A model generated the notes under the pieces. That model saw nothing but the letters and a program-made list of their open reading frames with translations, was not told the origin of the DNA and made no database searches. A stretch of DNA of 64,000 nucleotides, from assembly GCA_032622095.1 (NCBI GenBank), contig CP136068.1:131323989-131387988 (forward strand), read 5' to 3'. Both the position numbers and the translations under genes were made by a program. Below are positions 63,167-64,000 of this stretch, piece by piece (position 1 is the first letter of the stretch; every line of letters begins with the position of its first letter). Source of the stretch: Siphonodentalium dalli (lineage: Eukaryota > Mollusca > Scaphopoda > Gadilida > Siphonodentaliidae).

Positions 63167-63891
63167 TGTACATTGAAATGGTAAATTATTTATCTGGGGA
63201 TAGTCAAGTAATATGAGCAGATGACAGACAGACAAAAAGATAGTGCGGAAGGATTCATATTCTTTGGTGGGAAATGTTCAGATATTGAGTTCAACAAAGA
63301 GACTATGGTCATTTATTGAACTTATTATCTGAACATATCCTGAGGGAACTACTCATCAATGAGTATTTAGTAACATTTAATTTTATACAAACTATGTATA
63401 AAGGATTTTTTTATCATCATTCCATTTCGTGAATTGATACACATGTATCTCGTTTTCTGGTGCATCATCTTTGATGAGATGACATTCACATTCTACGTCT
63501 TAACTGTTTTGAATAATAATTTTAATAAACATTCTAAATAATGCCATGGTGGAGCTTAGTTGCCAATTGCCTACATCAAAATTTTTCCACAGGTCAGCAT
63601 CAAAGATGTCATCGATGATGACTGTATCTATAGACAAAATGTGCAGGGTGTGGTTGATGGTCTAAAACCTAGCTGCAGGATGATGTGGATGTACATGTAC
63701 TTGCATTTTCAATTACAGCAAGTTCCATTAAAAAAATGTTCAACCATCAGCAAATGATACTTGTGAATGGAAAACTATTGTTGGCACTTCTTGAACAATC
63801 AGAATGTGTGTTCTAGAGACAAATTTTCAACTTGAATTGCAATATATTTTTTATCACATTAAAATTCTACATTGGTATTTATTTATTTCAG

Positions 63892-64000
63892 TTGGTGCTC
63901 AATGAGAAGGGATTCTTCAATCGAAATAAGACGTTTGCGCTGCATCAGGGAGAAGGATCAATCCGCAACATTAAATGGAGATCAGATTTCATCGCTTGGT
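63892..64000 (+). CDS. VPS41: VPS41 coding exon 6 (runs off the window)
   Basis: After acceptor ATTTATTTCAG the exon reads LVLNEKGFFNRNKTFALHQG then EGSIRNIKWRSDFIAW and is cut by the window end. HEGEG.IR..KWR...IAW is a hallmark VPS41 stretch. Confidence 0.95.
   Translation, partial: MVLNEKGFFNRNKTFALHQGEGSIRNIKWRSDFIAW

Larger units (their letters stand above)
54672..64000 (+). other. VPS41: Gene span: VPS41, HOPS complex subunit, 5' part
   Basis: Six coding exons (547 coding bases, 182 complete codons) encode the N-terminal acidic tail and the first WD40-type propeller blades of VPS41. VPS41 is the Rab7/Arl8-linked HOPS subunit that tethers late endosomes, autophagosomes and AP-3 vesicles to lysosomes. 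All five introns seen are phase 0, with lengths 899, 2025, 612, 1715 and 3531 bp. The rest of the propeller, the clathrin-heavy-chain-like repeat and the RING-H2 end lie beyond 64000. Introns are strewn with MITEs. Confidence 0.95.

Overview
This is a eukaryotic nuclear window, AT-rich and dominated by repeats. Two conserved animal genes are split by GT/AG introns, and there is no prokaryotic signature. Frequent TACATGTA-type motifs, marine-invertebrate-like transposon debris and gene structures that align with vertebrate orthologues point to a bilaterian invertebrate. A mollusc or other lophotrochozoan is my best guess, but only a guess.

Layout: (1) 1-17745 is one continuous 30/33-bp satellite array of roughly 580 monomers. 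It contains higher-order repeats and a near-identical internal duplication of about 4.46 kb (offset 11049 bp). The array abuts a dispersed repeat whose far end carries the same 18-bp sequence as the satellite monomer. (2) 18091-38253, minus strand, is the 5' half of an equilibrative nucleoside transporter 4 gene (SLC29A4/PMAT-like). Exons lie at 38253-37788, 27229-27155 and 25082-24915, with a probable fourth at 18242-18091. The remaining exons should lie left of the window, so the satellite probably sits in an intron. The introns hold a fold-back element, several MITEs, tandem hairpins, and a chain of nine head-to-tail elements split by a 1895-bp DNA transposon with a 4-bp target duplication. 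(3) 38254-54671 is the intergenic region between two divergent genes. It holds a 1.35-kb fold-back, a decayed non-LTR retrotransposon (44041-49238) with a MITE in its 3' region, a hAT-type MITE with a perfect 8-bp target duplication, and TTAA-flanked and TA-flanked MITEs. (4) 54672-64000, plus strand, holds the first six coding exons of VPS41, a subunit of the HOPS endolysosomal tethering complex. All its introns are phase 0, and the gene runs off the right edge. Its introns carry more MITEs and a 1694-bp insert with 23-bp terminal direct repeats and a 10-bp target duplication.

The two genes have no evident functional partnership: one is a plasma-membrane transporter, the other a vesicle tether. 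The notable biology is genome architecture: satellite birth next to a transposon-like end, self-targeting element chains, and fold-back elements built from tandem repeats. All predicted long satellite reading frames are best read as repeat artefacts.
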